Positions 16,581-25,976 of a stretch of DNA of 64,000 bases are shown here, piece after piece. Made by a program: the position numbers and the translations under genes. Position 1 is the stretch's first letter. Each line of letters starts with the position of its first letter. The stretch is taken from the NCBI GenBank assembly GCA_016717325.1, contig JADKFV010000008.1, positions 62,001 through 126,000 of the forward strand, given 5' to 3'. The notes beneath the pieces were generated by a model that worked only from the letters and a program-made list of their open reading frames with translations, was not told where the DNA came from and searched no databases. This DNA is from Bacteroidota bacterium. GTDB taxonomy: Bacteria > Bacteroidota > Bacteroidia > AKYH767-A > OLB10.

Positions 16581-18665
16581 ATGGCACAACAAAACGGTAT
16601 GAACCAACATGTGGATGGGATGTATAAAGAATGGTTTCTTGACTATGCATCGTATGTAATATTGGAACGTGCAGTACCGCTTATAGAAGATGGACTCAAG
16701 CCTGTGCAACGTAGAATATTGCATACCATGTTTACCATGGAGGATGGGCGATATAATAAAGTTGCAAACGTGATTGGGAGCACTATGAAATATCACCCAC
16801 ATGGTGATGCAAGTATTGGCGATGCTATGGTGCAATTGGGACAGAAAGATTTACTCATAGATAAGCAAGGAAACTGGGGAAATATTTATACTGGCGATAG
16901 TGCGGCAGCATCGCGATACATTGAAGCACGCCTCACAAAATTTGCGCTCGAAGTAGTGTTCAACGAAAAGGTTACAAGTTGGCAACCATCGTACGATGGG
17001 CGTAACAAAGAACCTATTCAGTTTCCGGTAAAATTTCCATTGTTGCTTGCATTAGGTGTAGAAGGAATTGCTGTTGGATTGGCATGCAAAATTTTGCCAC
17101 ATAATTTTATTGAGTTATGCGAATCATCAATTGATTATTTGCGTGGTAAAAGTTTTACACTGCTGCCAGACTTTGCAACCGCAGGTGTTGCCGATTTTAG
17201 AAATTATAATGATGGGCTGCGCGGTGGAAAAGTAAAAGTGCGTGCAGTGATTGAAAAAGGCCAAAAGAAAACGTTAATCATTCGACAAATTCCTTTTGGT
17301 ACCACCACAACAAGTATTACCGAAAGTATACTTGCCGCAAACGATAAAGGAAAAATAAAAATAAAGAAAGTTGAAGACATCACTTCCGAAAGTGTTGAGA
17401 TAGTGGTGCACCTGCACCCCGATACAGCTGACGATAGCGACAATGCCATCAATGCCCTATATGCTTTTACAGATTGTGAAGTGAGTATATCGCCCAACTC
17501 ATGTGTGATACGCGATGGCAAGCCGGTGTTCCTTGGCGTGACCGAAATGCTTAAAGCGGCAACCGATAATACCGTTGCAATATTAAAGGCCGAACTGGAA
17601 TTTGAACGTCACCGCCTTTCCGAAGACTGGCACTTTTCGTCACTGGAAAAAATATTTATCGAGAAAAGAATTTACCGCAATATTGAAGAATGCGAAACCT
17701 GGGAAGCTGTGATTGCCGCAATTGACAAAGGATTAAAGCCATACAAAAAATTATTCCTGCGCGAAATTACGCAAGATGATATTGTGCGTCTCACTGAAAT
17801 TAAAATTAAACGTATATCCAAATTCGATTCGTTTAAAGCCGATGAAAAAATTAAATCTATCGAAGAGCAACTTGCCGAAATTGATAAGCACTTAAAAAAC
17901 CTGAAAGGCTATACCATTGATTGGTACAAAATGCTTATAAAAAAATATGGCAAAGGCCGTGAACGCAAAACAGTTATTACTGAAGGATTAGAAACCATAG
18001 AAGCCAAAAAAGTAGTTATAAATAATTCAAAACTTTATGTAAACCGTGAAGATGGTTTTGCCGGATATGGATTGAAAAAAGATGAACTGATTGCCGATTG
18101 TTCGGATCTCGATGATGTGATTGCCATAAACCGCGAAGGTAAATTGATGGTATCGCGCATCGATGAAAAAAAATATTTTGGCAAAGAGATTTTGCATATT
18201 GATATTTTCAATAAAGACGAAAATGAGAAAATTTACAACATTGTTTATCAGGATGGTAAGGCCGGGGCGATAATGGTAAAGCGTTTTAGAATGGGTGGTA
18301 TTACGCGCGATAAAATGTATGAACTCACAAAAGGTACAGAAGGAAGTAAAATATTATTTATGAGTGTGAGTGGCGAAAACAATGCCGAAACGGTGCAGAT
18401 AAATTTGCGGCCAAAACCAAAAATGAAAAACACCACCATTATGCTCAACCTGAATGATACGATTGTAAAAGGCCGTGACTCTATGGGCAATATTGTAACT
18501 AAAGCATCTATCACAAAAATATTTGTAAGTGTATCGAGCGAAAAAGCAACGAAAATAAATGCAGCGGCAGGGTTGAAAGAAATTAAATTACCATCGCAAC
18601 AGGCAGGACCTAAAAACAAAGAGCAAAAGCAACTGGATATTAATTTTAAAGAACTGCTGAATTAG
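16581..18665 (+). CDS. parC: DNA topoisomerase IV subunit A
   Basis: This 694-residue protein is the DNA cleavage-rejoining subunit. The N-terminus shows FLDYASYVILERAVP, DGLKPVQRRILHTM, KYHPHGDASIGDAMV and then SAAASRYIEARLT, in which the Tyr is the catalytic residue that links to DNA. A long coiled-coil region (LTEIKIKRISKFDSFKADEK) and a C-terminal wrapping domain follow. It is somewhat shorter than E. coli ParC (752) and much shorter than many Bacteroidota homologues, because the extended low-complexity C-terminal tail is absent; it ends KQLDINFKELLN. It pairs with parE upstream, separated by a repeat block. Confidence 0.92.
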   Translation: MAQQNGMNQHVDGMYKEWFLDYASYVILERAVPLIEDGLKPVQRRILHTMFTMEDGRYNKVANVIGSTMKYHPHGDASIGDAMVQLGQKDLLIDKQGNWGNIYTGDSAAASRYIEARLTKFALEVVFNEKVTSWQPSYDGRNKEPIQFPVKFPLLLALGVEGIAVGLACKILPHNFIELCESSIDYLRGKSFTLLPDFATAGVADFRNYNDGLRGGKVKVRAVIEKGQKKTLIIRQIPFGTTTTSITESILAANDKGKIKIKKVEDITSESVEIVVHLHPDTADDSDNAINALYAFTDCEVSISPNSCVIRDGKPVFLGVTEMLKAATDNTVAILKAELEFERHRLSEDWHFSSLEKIFIEKRIYRNIEECETWEAVIAAIDKGLKPYKKLFLREITQDDIVRLTEIKIKRISKFDSFKADEKIKSIEEQLAEIDKHLKNLKGYTIDWYKMLIKKYGKGRERKTVITEGLETIEAKKVVINNSKLYVNREDGFAGYGLKKDELIADCSDLDDVIAINREGKLMVSRIDEKKYFGKEILHIDIFNKDENEKIYNIVYQDGKAGAIMVKRFRMGGITRDKMYELTKGTEGSKILFMSVSGENNAETVQINLRPKPKMKNTTIMLNLNDTIVKGRDSMGNIVTKASITKIFVSVSSEKATKINAAAGLKEIKLPSQQAGPKNKEQKQLDINFKELLN

Positions 18666-18700
18666 TTTTTGTAAATTAAATTAACAGCTATGTGATTTTG

Positions 18701-19673
18701 CTATTTGCCAAACAATTTTTTCCACCACGGTTTTAATTTCGAATTGATTTCAATTTTTTCAAGTTCATCTAAGCAATCCATCAAGGCATGCTTAAATGCT
18801 GTGGCCGATTCGTAGCGCATATTTTGACCTTCGCGTATCATGGCTTTTATTTCTTCTTCCGAATATTGCGATGGCGGTTTTGGAAATACTTTTTTGCCGT
18901 AGCTTTTGCAATATTTTAAATAGCGGTTCAGGCACATTTTTGTGATGCATTAATGGTGTATTTAATTGCAGGTGCTGAATCATTTCGGGGTTTTCGTGCA
19001 GAAAAGGCAGTGTGCCTGTAATGCATTCGTACAAACAAATTGCAACCGCATACGTATCGCTGCTATGATTTATTAAATCTGTTTTATTTAATAATTGCTC
19101 GGGTGGCGAGTAGATGAGCGAAAAAGGTTGTGTGCTTTTATAGCCTGCAGTTTCGGGCGTGTGTGCTAATCCTAAATCAATTAAAACTACCTCAGGATTA
19201 TCAAGATTTATTTGTTCCGTTTCTTTGTCATTCAACACAAGAATATTTTGTGGACGTATATCGCAATGAATAATTTCTTTGTCGTGCAACACTTCCAATA
19301 TTTTCAAAAGTTTAATTGTGCACTGAATGTAAAAAACAAGATCAGTTATTTTTTCTCTTTTATATAGTTGTGCCAATGTCAATCCATCTATATATTCCTT
19401 AATTAAAAAGTAGCCTGATTCGTCATTAAATGCATCAATGGTTTTTTGTAAATCGGGATGCTCGAAACTTTTTAATGCTTCTTTGTGAAAACGTATAATT
19501 GCAGAAGGATCGTCATTCAGTGCAGGGTTTAGAATTTTTACAATCACTTTATTTTTTTCGGGCAATTGATATCCAATATATACCGAACTGAATTTTCCAT
19601 GTTGCTTTAATATCAATTCATGATTTTGATCATCGAAAATGTAAGACCCGTTGTTTGTATTAAGTACCTGCAT
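18701..19673 (-). CDS. Serine/threonine protein kinase, frameshifted in the read sequence
   Basis: A eukaryotic-type protein kinase: an ATP-binding lobe with HGKFSSVYIGYQ and Lys46 in VIVKIL, catalytic loop HCDIRPQN (136-143), DLG (166-168, in place of DFG) and SPPEQ (189-193, the APE position). The catalytic Asp and Lys are present, so it is probably active. The first frame runs into a nonsense tail after ILQKLRQK. Removing one T from the run at 18890-18895 joins it to VFPKPPSQYSEEEIKAMIRE and ends at LKPWWKKLFGK, giving 323 residues. The C-terminal tail is short and cytosolic; no transmembrane or PASTA domain is present. The substrate is unknown. An Asp-box lipoprotein gene lies 16 nt upstream on the same strand. 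Confidence 0.82.
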
Positions 19674-19689
19674 TTTAAAATAGTTTTTG

Positions 19690-20691
19690 TTAAAATGTAA
19701 AACGATAAATCACCCCTTTATTGCCCACCGCTAGTGCAATATCATTGTCTAAAAAAATAATATCATTGATATCATTATTGTCAAAAGCCGTTCCTTCGTT
19801 CCAGGAATTTCCTCCATCGTAAGTAATGGCAACATTTCCTTCGGTTCCTGCACAAATTCCACGAATGCCAGCGGGTGCAAACACAATGCGATTATAATGA
19901 TATCTTTTACTGAACGATTTGTTGCTTTTGTTTATGCACTTCCAATTTTCGCCTCTATCATCACTTCTATAAATGCCACCTTCGAACGAGCAGCAAAAAA
20001 CAGAATTATAACGCGCAACCAATCCCGTAAAAAAATCATTTTCGGCATTGCTCTGATTCCAGGTTTCGCCTTGGTTGTTGGTATAATATAGGGCACCATA
20101 AGCCGATGCAATTCCTTTATTATTATCTAAAAATATTATATCGCGCATTTCGTGATCGCGATAAGTGAGGTAAAAATTTTTACCTCCATCTACAGATTTA
20201 TAAATAACTCCATGGTAAAATTTTTCGCCACCTGCTAAATAGATTGTACCATCATCGGTTTTTACATAACTGTAAAGGTCGCTCAGGTATCCTGTTTTGG
20301 GGCGTTGGTCATCGGCCGGAATTTGAATTTTCCAGTTCATGCCATAATTATTCGTAGTAATAAACTCCAAGTCTGCCGCACTGCCCATAATGGTAGAGTC
20401 GTTAATTATTTCAAAGTCAAACAATGTATGATAATGACCGCCACCAAATTTTGAAAAACTATTTCCGCCATCATCACTCCTTAGCATGGTGCTTTCATTT
20501 TTTGTGCCGCCACAAATCCAAATCGTATTGTCGTTCCCTTTTTTAATGGTAAATAAATCGGCAGTTGTTGGCGATTTAATTAACTTCGTATAAACCGATA
20601 GATTTTGCTTTTCGCATGATGCAAATAAAAATAGCCATGCTAAAGACAAAATTCCGATGTGCCTACCGCTTCTATATTTCTTTCCAATCAT
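19690..20691 (-). CDS. Lipoprotein with YCF48/BNR-type Asp-box propeller repeats
   Basis: This 333-residue protein has a lipoprotein signal ending LFLFASCEKQ with the Cys lipidated. The body is a seven-bladed propeller-type sequence with repeated S-x-D-G-G-x-x-F/W units: RSDDGGNSFSKFG, KSVDGGKNFYLTY, RSDDRGENWKCI and TYDGGNSWNEGTA. Such Asp-box proteins resemble YCF48/sialidase-like propellers and are usually structural or assembly factors in the envelope rather than enzymes; no catalytic residues are apparent. It is followed after 16 nt by the kinase gene, suggesting one transcript, but a link between them is inference. Confidence 0.75.
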   Translation of the reverse strand: MIGKKYRSGRHIGILSLAWLFLFASCEKQNLSVYTKLIKSPTTADLFTIKKGNDNTIWICGGTKNESTMLRSDDGGNSFSKFGGGHYHTLFDFEIINDSTIMGSAADLEFITTNNYGMNWKIQIPADDQRPKTGYLSDLYSYVKTDDGTIYLAGGEKFYHGVIYKSVDGGKNFYLTYRDHEMRDIIFLDNNKGIASAYGALYYTNNQGETWNQSNAENDFFTGLVARYNSVFCCSFEGGIYRSDDRGENWKCINKSNKSFSKRYHYNRIVFAPAGIRGICAGTEGNVAITYDGGNSWNEGTAFDNNDINDIIFLDNDIALAVGNKGVIYRFTF

Positions 20692-21010
20692 TTTTAAAAT
20701 TGCATTTTTTTCCGGAACAAATTATTCGCCTCTGTTTCACCATTAGCAAAGAAAGAAATATTTTTTCTTTATTCTCAATCACACTACTATTAACCGAACA
20801 GTAAATTTTTTTTGCACAAGTATGTTGTCGGTCAAAAATTATTTTGACAACAGTTGCAGAAATTGTAGTGGTATCATTGGCCTTACAATCAATATTGCAA
20901 ATGGTTCCTAATTATTTTCGACTAACCGATGCCTCAAAAGTTTTTATAAAGAATCTTTATGTTGAATAATGAAAGTGTAACTTCGTGGCGCATTTTTTTG
21001 CAATATCAGA
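20692..21010. other. Intergenic region upstream of purL
   Basis: This 319-nt divergent gap has no open frame with family signals. TAACTTCG at 20978-20985 resembles a -7 element (TAnnTTTG with one change) about 25 nt before the purL ATG, without a convincing -33 box. Nothing else was recognised. Confidence 0.35.
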
Positions 21011-23244
21011 ATGAGTAATATCGACATACAATTGACAGATGTAAGCATAGCCCAAAGCCTTGGCCTGCTTCCCGATGAGTACGAAAAAATAACAAAAATT
21101 TTAGGGCGTGTTCCCAATTTTATCGAATTGAGTTTATATAGTGTAATGTGGAGTGAGCATTGCAGTTATAAAAACTCCATTAAATGGCTTAAAACATTAC
21201 CTAAAGATGGGCCTCATTTATTGGCAAAAGCCGGTGAAGAGAATGCCGGTTTGGTTGCCATAGATGACACTACGGGATGTGCATTCAAAATCGAATCGCA
21301 TAATCATCCTTCTGCAATAGAACCATATCAAGGTGCTGCGACCGGAGTAGGCGGAATAAATCGTGATATTTTTACAATGGGTGCACGGCCAATTGCACAA
21401 TTAAATTCATTGCGTTTTGGAAATATCGATAATGAAAAAACACAGTGGCATATGAAAGGTGTTGTAAAGGGTATTGGCGATTATGGCAATGCTTTTGGTG
21501 TGCCGGTGGTTGGTGGCGAAGTTTATTTTGACGATTGCTATAATGTGAATATTCTTGTAAACGCTATGAGTGTGGGCATTGTAAAAAAGAATAAAGTTGT
21601 ATCGGCCACATCGCACGGAGTAGGCAATCCCGTTTACATTGTAGGTTCTGCAACGGGAAAAGATGGAATACATGGTGCTGCATTTGCATCGAAAAATATT
21701 ACCGAAGATTCGGCCGATGACTTACCATCGGTGCAGGTGGGCGATCCTTTTATGGAAAAATTATTACTCGAAGCCACGCTCGAATTAATCGATTCGGGAT
21801 GTGTGGTTGGTATGCAGGATATGGGTGCTGCAGGTATTATTTGTTCTACAAGCGAAATGAGTGCAAAGGGACAACACGGCATGATTATACATTTGGATAA
21901 AGTACCAACACGCCAGCAAAATATGCATGCATGGGAATTGTGCCTGAGCGAATCGCAGGAACGAATGTTGGTTGTAGTTGAAAAGGAAAAGAAAAAATGG
22001 CCGAAGCTATTTTTGATAAATGGGATATTCATTGTTGTCAAATTGGCGAAGTGATAAGCGGTGAGCGCTTACATTTTTATATGAACGAAATACTTGTGGC
22101 CGATGTGCCTGCAGATAGCCTTGTACTTGGCGGTGGTGCACCCATCTATGATCGTGAATACACTGAGCCAAAATACATGTCCAAAATAAATGAGTACAGT
22201 ATGGATAAAATTGCCTTACCCGATGATATGAAAAAACTTGCAAAATATATGTTGGCATTGCCAAACATAGCAAGTAAACAATGGGTGTATACGCAGTACG
22301 ATAGTATGGTTGGAACAAAAAATATGAGTACGAATATTCATACCGATGCGGCCATTATTAATTTGAAAGATTCTAAAAAAGCGCTTGCACTTACGGTAGA
22401 TTGCAATTCGCGTTATGTGTTTGCCCATGCCGAAACAGGGGCAGCCATTGCTGTTGCCGAAGCCGCACGTAATATAACTTGTAGTGGTGGCGAACCTTCG
22501 GCCATTACCAATTGTTTGAATTTTGGAAATCCGTATAACCCCGAAGTGTATTGGCAATTTGTACATGCCATAAAAGGAATGGGTGCGGCATGCGAAAAAT
22601 TTAAAACTCCTGTTACCGGAGGCAATGTTAGTTTTTATAATCAAAGTGAAATCGATGGCAATATCAGTCCTGTTTATCCAACACCAACAATTGGTATGCT
22701 TGGTGTGCTAAAAGATAAGCGCAATCTGATGACGCTAAACTTCAAGGAAAAAGGCGATAAAATTTATTTGATAGGTGCATCGCACAACGATATATCGTCA
22801 TCGCAATATTTGGCAAATTATCACAAGGTTGAATTTTCTCCTTGCCCATATTTCAATCTTGATGAGGAGTATGATTTACACCAACTTATTAAAAAGTTTA
22901 TTAAAGAGAAATGTATCAATAGTGCGCACGATGTAAGCGAAGGCGGATTGTTTGTAACCCTTATGGAATCGGCAATGGCAGGAAACATGGGCTTTTCTGT
23001 AAATACCGATTCAGATATTCGTAAAGATGCATTTTTATTTGGCGAAAGTCAGGGCCGCATAGTGGTAACAATAAATGACGAAATGGAAAGTGCATTTTTA
23101 GAAATGGCCATCGAATCGAATATCGAATTTTTGCATCTGGGCGAAGTAATATTGAATGAGATACGTGTTGATGGAGAATATTTTTTCAACACCAATGAAG
23201 CCCGTGCCATTTACGACACTGCACTCGAGTTGCGGTTGAATTAA
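21011..23244 (+). CDS. purL: Phosphoribosylformylglycinamidine synthase subunit PurL, frameshifted in the read sequence
   Basis: PurL makes formylglycinamidine ribonucleotide from FGAR, ATP and ammonia in purine synthesis. Motifs: SLYSVMWSEHCSYKNS (residues ~41-56), ESHNHPSAIEPYQGAATGVGG cut to its core HNHPS, and in the second half GNVSFYNQ and SAHDVSEGG. The first frame ends in a nonsense tail after VVVEKEKKK; adding one A to the six-A run at 21992-21997 joins it to MAEAIFDKWDIHCCQIGEV. Rejoined length is 744 residues, as for the small Bacillus-type PurL that works with PurS and PurQ, neither of which is in the window. The indel is probably a sequence error. A methyltransferase gene follows after 20 nt. 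Confidence 0.92.
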
Positions 23245-23264
23245 TTTTTTAACCGATAGTACAA

Positions 23265-24167
23265 ATGATCAAAGCAATTGTAAAGCCGGTTTATAATGCA
23301 ATGCACAATTTACTTTATGCTACCAGTGGTATCAATCCTTTTTTCAAACACACCCATAATAATAAGCCGGTTGTAAAAGGTTTTGTGGGTGACGATCATT
23401 TAGCAGACCCAACCCTTGACGATGTGCTTGAAAAACAATTGTTACACGCAAATATTCCTGTAAGTCATTTTCACATTAATATAAACGGATACATAGATTA
23501 TTTACAAAAGGCAAATTATCCTTCCGATTATTATGGTGGACAACCGGGGCAAAATAATTTTACCGAAAAAACATTGGAGCATTTTGTAGGCACTTGCTTT
23601 ATTCCTTTCAACCGCGATATGGTTTTTATGGATGTGGCTGCCTGTACTTCGCCATTTAGTTCTATTGCGCAAAAAGTTTTCGGTGTGCAAAAAGTATATC
23701 AACAAGATTTAATTTATCCCAAAGGAATTAATGGTAATAAAATAGGTGGGTATGCACACGAAACAACATTGCCGTCAAACTCGGTTGATGCTATCACATT
23801 GCATTGCTCGCTAGAGCATTTCGAAGGCGATACGGATAAATTATTTTTTGCCGAAGTGAACAGAATTTTAAAAACTGGAGGCAAGGCTGTTATACTTCCT
23901 TTTTACTTTGCACACACTTACACCATTCATATTGATCCGGCATTTAATTTATTGCGAAACCATCATCCCATAATAGATGCTGAAGCCGATTTGCATTATT
24001 GCAATTGGTATCAATATCATAGCAGGCATTATGATGTAGTGCAAGTTCAAAAACGAATCGCAAGCCAAATGCCTGACTGTTCCATTAAATTATTTCGTGT
24101 TGATAATTTTAGAGAAGTGTGGGACAAAAGTTATTTGCGTTGGATACTCGAGATTACAAAAAATTAA
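23265..24167 (+). CDS. Class I SAM-dependent methyltransferase
   Basis: This 300-residue protein contains a Methyltransf_11-like core: DVAACTSPFSSIAQKVFG as the nucleotide-binding start, then VDAITLHCSLEHFEGDTDKLF and the strand-helix FAEVNRILKTGGKAVILPFYF. The glycine motif at the SAM loop is degenerate (D-V-A-A-C-T-S-P). There is no signal peptide. The substrate is unknown; the N-terminal ~100 residues look unrelated to the core and may bind it. It lies 20 nt after purL, so is likely cotranscribed, but a purine link is not implied. Confidence 0.65.
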   Translation: MIKAIVKPVYNAMHNLLYATSGINPFFKHTHNNKPVVKGFVGDDHLADPTLDDVLEKQLLHANIPVSHFHININGYIDYLQKANYPSDYYGGQPGQNNFTEKTLEHFVGTCFIPFNRDMVFMDVAACTSPFSSIAQKVFGVQKVYQQDLIYPKGINGNKIGGYAHETTLPSNSVDAITLHCSLEHFEGDTDKLFFAEVNRILKTGGKAVILPFYFAHTYTIHIDPAFNLLRNHHPIIDAEADLHYCNWYQYHSRHYDVVQVQKRIASQMPDCSIKLFRVDNFREVWDKSYLRWILEITKN

Positions 24168-24216
24168 TTGTAATTGATCAATGTTAGCACTTTCAATAAA
24201 TTTTAATTAATCCACT

Positions 24217-24969
24217 ATGCCACGGTTTAAAATTATTTTAATCGTTTGTCTTTTATTTACTACAAGTGGCTGTAACGAAACCCCTGGTATAAATAATCAA
24301 AAGCAAACGGTATCAAATATAAAAACGGATACAATACCAGTTCAAGTTAGCCAAAAGGAAAATGGATATGAGCAGATAGCCAAAGCAATAGGATTGCAAG
24401 AAGTAACACAAAAGCAAGATGGCATTGTGGTAAAAATGATGTATGCCACTACGCAGAATTTTACACAAACAAATTTGTATGGCACCTTTGACAAAGCATA
24501 TTTATTGTCTATGGCTGTTGCCAAACTCAAAACCGCCAATAAAATATTGCAACAGAAATTTCCAAAATATACTATAACCATATACGATGCCGCACGGCCT
24601 GTAGTAGTGCAGCAACAATTATGGGACTTAGCCAAAATCGAACCATCGAAAAAGCATTTATACTTATCGCGTCCTGAGCAAAACTCGCTGCACAACTATG
24701 GGGCTGCAGTTGATGTTGCCATACTTGATAGCACCGGTCAAATGCTCGACTTCGGTTCGCCTTACGATTTCTTTGGTGAAGCCGCACAGCCTCAACTCGA
24801 ACCTAAGCTATTAAAACAAGGTGTTTTAAATCTAAAGCAAATTGCCAACCGGAAGTTACTAAGAAGTGTGATGGTGCAGGCAGGATTCACGCCCATAAAA
24901 ACTGAATGGTGGCACTTTAACGCATGTACCCGCGCTTATGCAAAGCAACATTATAAGTTGTTTCAATAG
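24217..24969 (+). CDS. D-alanyl-D-alanine dipeptidase (VanX/DdpX-like, M15D) lipoprotein
   Basis: This 250-residue protein has a lipoprotein signal (LLFTTSGC, Cys19). Catalytic features of M15D zinc peptidases are present in order: YDAARP (the transition-state Arg), SLHNYGAAVDVAI (the SxHxxGxAxD zinc site) and KTEWWHFN (catalytic Glu and third zinc ligand His). Enzymes of this family cleave D-Ala-D-Ala dipeptide. With a lipid anchor and mtgA next door, peptidoglycan turnover or recycling in the periplasm is more likely than vancomycin resistance. No vanHA-type genes are nearby. Confidence 0.85.
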   Translation: MPRFKIILIVCLLFTTSGCNETPGINNQKQTVSNIKTDTIPVQVSQKENGYEQIAKAIGLQEVTQKQDGIVVKMMYATTQNFTQTNLYGTFDKAYLLSMAVAKLKTANKILQQKFPKYTITIYDAARPVVVQQQLWDLAKIEPSKKHLYLSRPEQNSLHNYGAAVDVAILDSTGQMLDFGSPYDFFGEAAQPQLEPKLLKQGVLNLKQIANRKLLRSVMVQAGFTPIKTEWWHFNACTRAYAKQHYKLFQ

Positions 24970-25044
24970 AGTGGTGGGTCGTGCAGTTTTTATTTTATCA
25001 TTGCAAACGAATATGAATGTATGAGAATAATTATTTTGCTGTAG

Positions 25045-25749
25045 ATGAAAAATTTTTGGATTAAAGCATGGAAAATATTGAAGCGGATAGTGCTGTGGTT
25101 TTTTGCCCTAAGTATTTTTACTGTTATTATTTACAAATGGATTAATCCGCCTTTTACACCACTCATGATTATGCGTGTAATAGAACAAGCCTTCGACCAA
25201 AAGCGCGATGTGAAGATGGATAAAGATTGGATATCGATAGATGAAATGGCTAGCTGTGTGCCGGTGGCAGCGGTTGCAGCAGAAGACCAACGATTCGAAG
25301 AACATTTTGGTTTCGACCTCGATGCTATTGAAAAAGCATTAGAATATAACAAAACACATAAAGGGAAAACGGTACGCGGGGCAAGCACTATATCGCAACA
25401 GGTGGCAAAAAACGTTTTTCTTTTTCCTTCGCGTTCATACCTACGTAAAGGCTTCGAAATTTATTTTACTTTTTTGATTGAAGTGTTTTGGAGCAAAAAA
25501 CGCATACTTGAAATGTATCTCAACATTGCCGAAATGGGCGAAGGCATTTACGGTATTGAAGCAGCATCGCAATACTATTACAAGAAGAGTGCATCGAAGT
25601 TGACACCGCGCGAAGTGGCGTCTATTATTGCCATACTGCCAAATCCACGGGTTTGGTCGCCTGTGAATCCCAATTCGCGTGTAACACGAAAAATCAGAAA
25701 GGTTTTGTTGTATATGAAGTATATCGACCTAAAAGAAGTGATGGAGTAG
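25045..25749 (+). CDS. mtgA: Monofunctional biosynthetic peptidoglycan transglycosylase
   Basis: This 234-residue GT51 enzyme polymerises lipid II into glycan strands at the inner membrane. It has an N-terminal membrane anchor (IVLWFFALSIFTVIIYKWI), then AAEDQRFEEHFGFD with the catalytic Glu, GASTISQQVAKNVFL, KKRILEMYLNIAEMGEGIYG and REVASIIAILPNP. There is no transpeptidase domain. The length is normal for MtgA. It follows the VanX-like dipeptidase gene by 75 nt, forming a small cell-wall cluster. A weak hairpin AATGAAA / TTTCATT at 25786-25806 may end the transcript; the rest of the 25750-25976 gap shows nothing. Confidence 0.93.
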   Translation: MKNFWIKAWKILKRIVLWFFALSIFTVIIYKWINPPFTPLMIMRVIEQAFDQKRDVKMDKDWISIDEMASCVPVAAVAAEDQRFEEHFGFDLDAIEKALEYNKTHKGKTVRGASTISQQVAKNVFLFPSRSYLRKGFEIYFTFLIEVFWSKKRILEMYLNIAEMGEGIYGIEAASQYYYKKSASKLTPREVASIIAILPNPRVWSPVNPNSRVTRKIRKVLLYMKYIDLKEVME

Positions 25750-25976
25750 CTTGGGCATTTTTATTTTTTATGTGATGAAATCAAGAATGAAATAAAGAGT
25801 TTCATTTTATTAAATATTTAGTCGGCAAATATTGAAATGTAAAAAACGAATTTCTGTATTAGTTCCATAAAGCGCGATTCAAAAATTTCCAAAAAATAAT
25901 AGTATGGTGTAAGATTTTGAAGAGCACTGTTAAATCTTAATAAATCATCAACATCATAAAAATCATTGATAAGATA

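Noticed and set aside
24217..24969. Vancomycin-resistance vanX
   Set aside because: The catalytic motifs fit, but there is no vanH, vanA or vanRS; with a lipid anchor and mtgA beside it, cell-wall turnover is more likely.
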